A stretch of DNA of 64,000 bases from Fistulifera solaris (taxonomy: Eukaryota > Bacillariophyta > Bacillariophyceae > Naviculales > Stauroneidaceae). Both the position numbers and the translations under genes were made by a program. Position 1 is the stretch's first letter, and every line of letters begins with the position of its first letter. This document shows, in pieces, positions 63,787 through 64,000 of this stretch. Below the pieces are notes generated by a model. The model did no database searches, was not told the DNA's origin, and saw nothing but the letters and a program-made list of their open reading frames with translations. The DNA lies in NCBI GenBank assembly GCA_030295235.1, contig AP026144.1:62001-126000 (forward strand). Reading direction: 5' to 3'.

Positions 63787-64000
63787 ATGACACGTTACGG
63801 AAGTATTCCTGTTGTTACAAATGCCCACGAAGCAGTGGCTTTTCTAGAAACAGCCGACGAAAGTATCTCGATCGAACACGAACGACAAAACCGTCGTCGA
63901 ACGCCCCTTCTTCTCTTGGCTGCATTTGCATTGGGATGCGTTGCTTACATTGTAGTACCGTCTGCTTCCTGGACGACAGCATACATGATGATGCACGGAA
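63787..64000 (+). CDS. N-terminal part of a type II membrane protein, runs off the right edge
   Basis: The ATG at 63787 opens a frame that continues to the end of the window (71 codons). A hydrophilic, charged head of about 38 residues (SIEHERQNRRRT just before the span) leads to one membrane span, LLLLAAFALGCVAYIVVP. This is the layout of a type II Golgi or ER protein. Too little is present to name it. Confidence 0.55.
   Translation, partial: MTRYGSIPVVTNAHEAVAFLETADESISIEHERQNRRRTPLLLLAAFALGCVAYIVVPSASWTTAYMMMHG

Overview
This window reads as nuclear DNA of a eukaryotic microalga, most likely a pennate diatom. That placement is an inference from several things. Genes are split by short GT-AG introns (34 to 161 bp where I could fix both ends). 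Intergenic spacers are compact. Several proteins start with a signal peptide followed by a plastid-import-like A-F or W junction (PrmA, the Mpv17-like protein, the 8.6 kb membrane protein). There is a chitin synthase of the kind known from diatoms. I found no rRNA, tRNA or CRISPR array.

Layout. 1-3 kb: the N-terminal part of a Patched/sterol-sensing-domain transporter and a damaged methyltransferase gene. 3-4.6 kb: two different satellite-like repeat blocks. 4.6-9.6 kb: a D-lactate dehydrogenase fused to a cyclic-nucleotide-binding-like domain, the ubiquinone prenyltransferase COQ2, and a plastid-type membrane protein. 10.7-12.7 kb: a large membrane protein of unknown role. 12.7-15.4 kb: a repeat-rich, gene-free stretch. 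15.6-24 kb: an S33 peptidase and two PC-esterase-like Golgi-type proteins on either side of a PrmA methyltransferase gene. 24-33 kb: an Mpv17/PMP22 protein, two convergent genes built on the same undescribed Cys-rich module, a secreted-type protein and a pseudouridine synthase. 34.8-39.6 kb: a six-exon gene whose product joins BPI/TULIP-like lipid-binding domains to a PqiA/LetA-like membrane region. 40.5-47 kb: a chitin synthase flanked by two paralogous helical-repeat genes. 47.7-55 kb: extracellular proteins, namely a Pro/Thr-rich anchored protein, two rhodanese-like proteins lacking the catalytic Cys, and a GH72 glucanosyltransferase. 55.9-64 kb: a disordered protein, a transposase remnant, a WDR59-like GATOR2 subunit and the start of a membrane protein.

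How the genes relate. Chitin synthase, GH72, the PC-esterase-like pair and the anchored Pro/Thr-rich protein all fit wall or surface polysaccharide work, although nothing shows they are co-regulated. Two technical signals cut across the window. About fourteen single-base frameshifts, nearly all in short homopolymers, break otherwise intact host genes, which looks like residual sequencing error. A 9-bp near-palindrome, TACCTGGTA, occurs at least twelve times, in every case I found outside coding sequence.

The most novel items are the TULIP-PqiA fusion, the duplicated Cys-Phe-Ser-Gly module family, the paired CAGATTTTCTGG arrays sharing an inverted 70-bp block, and the dispersed TACCTGGTA motif.
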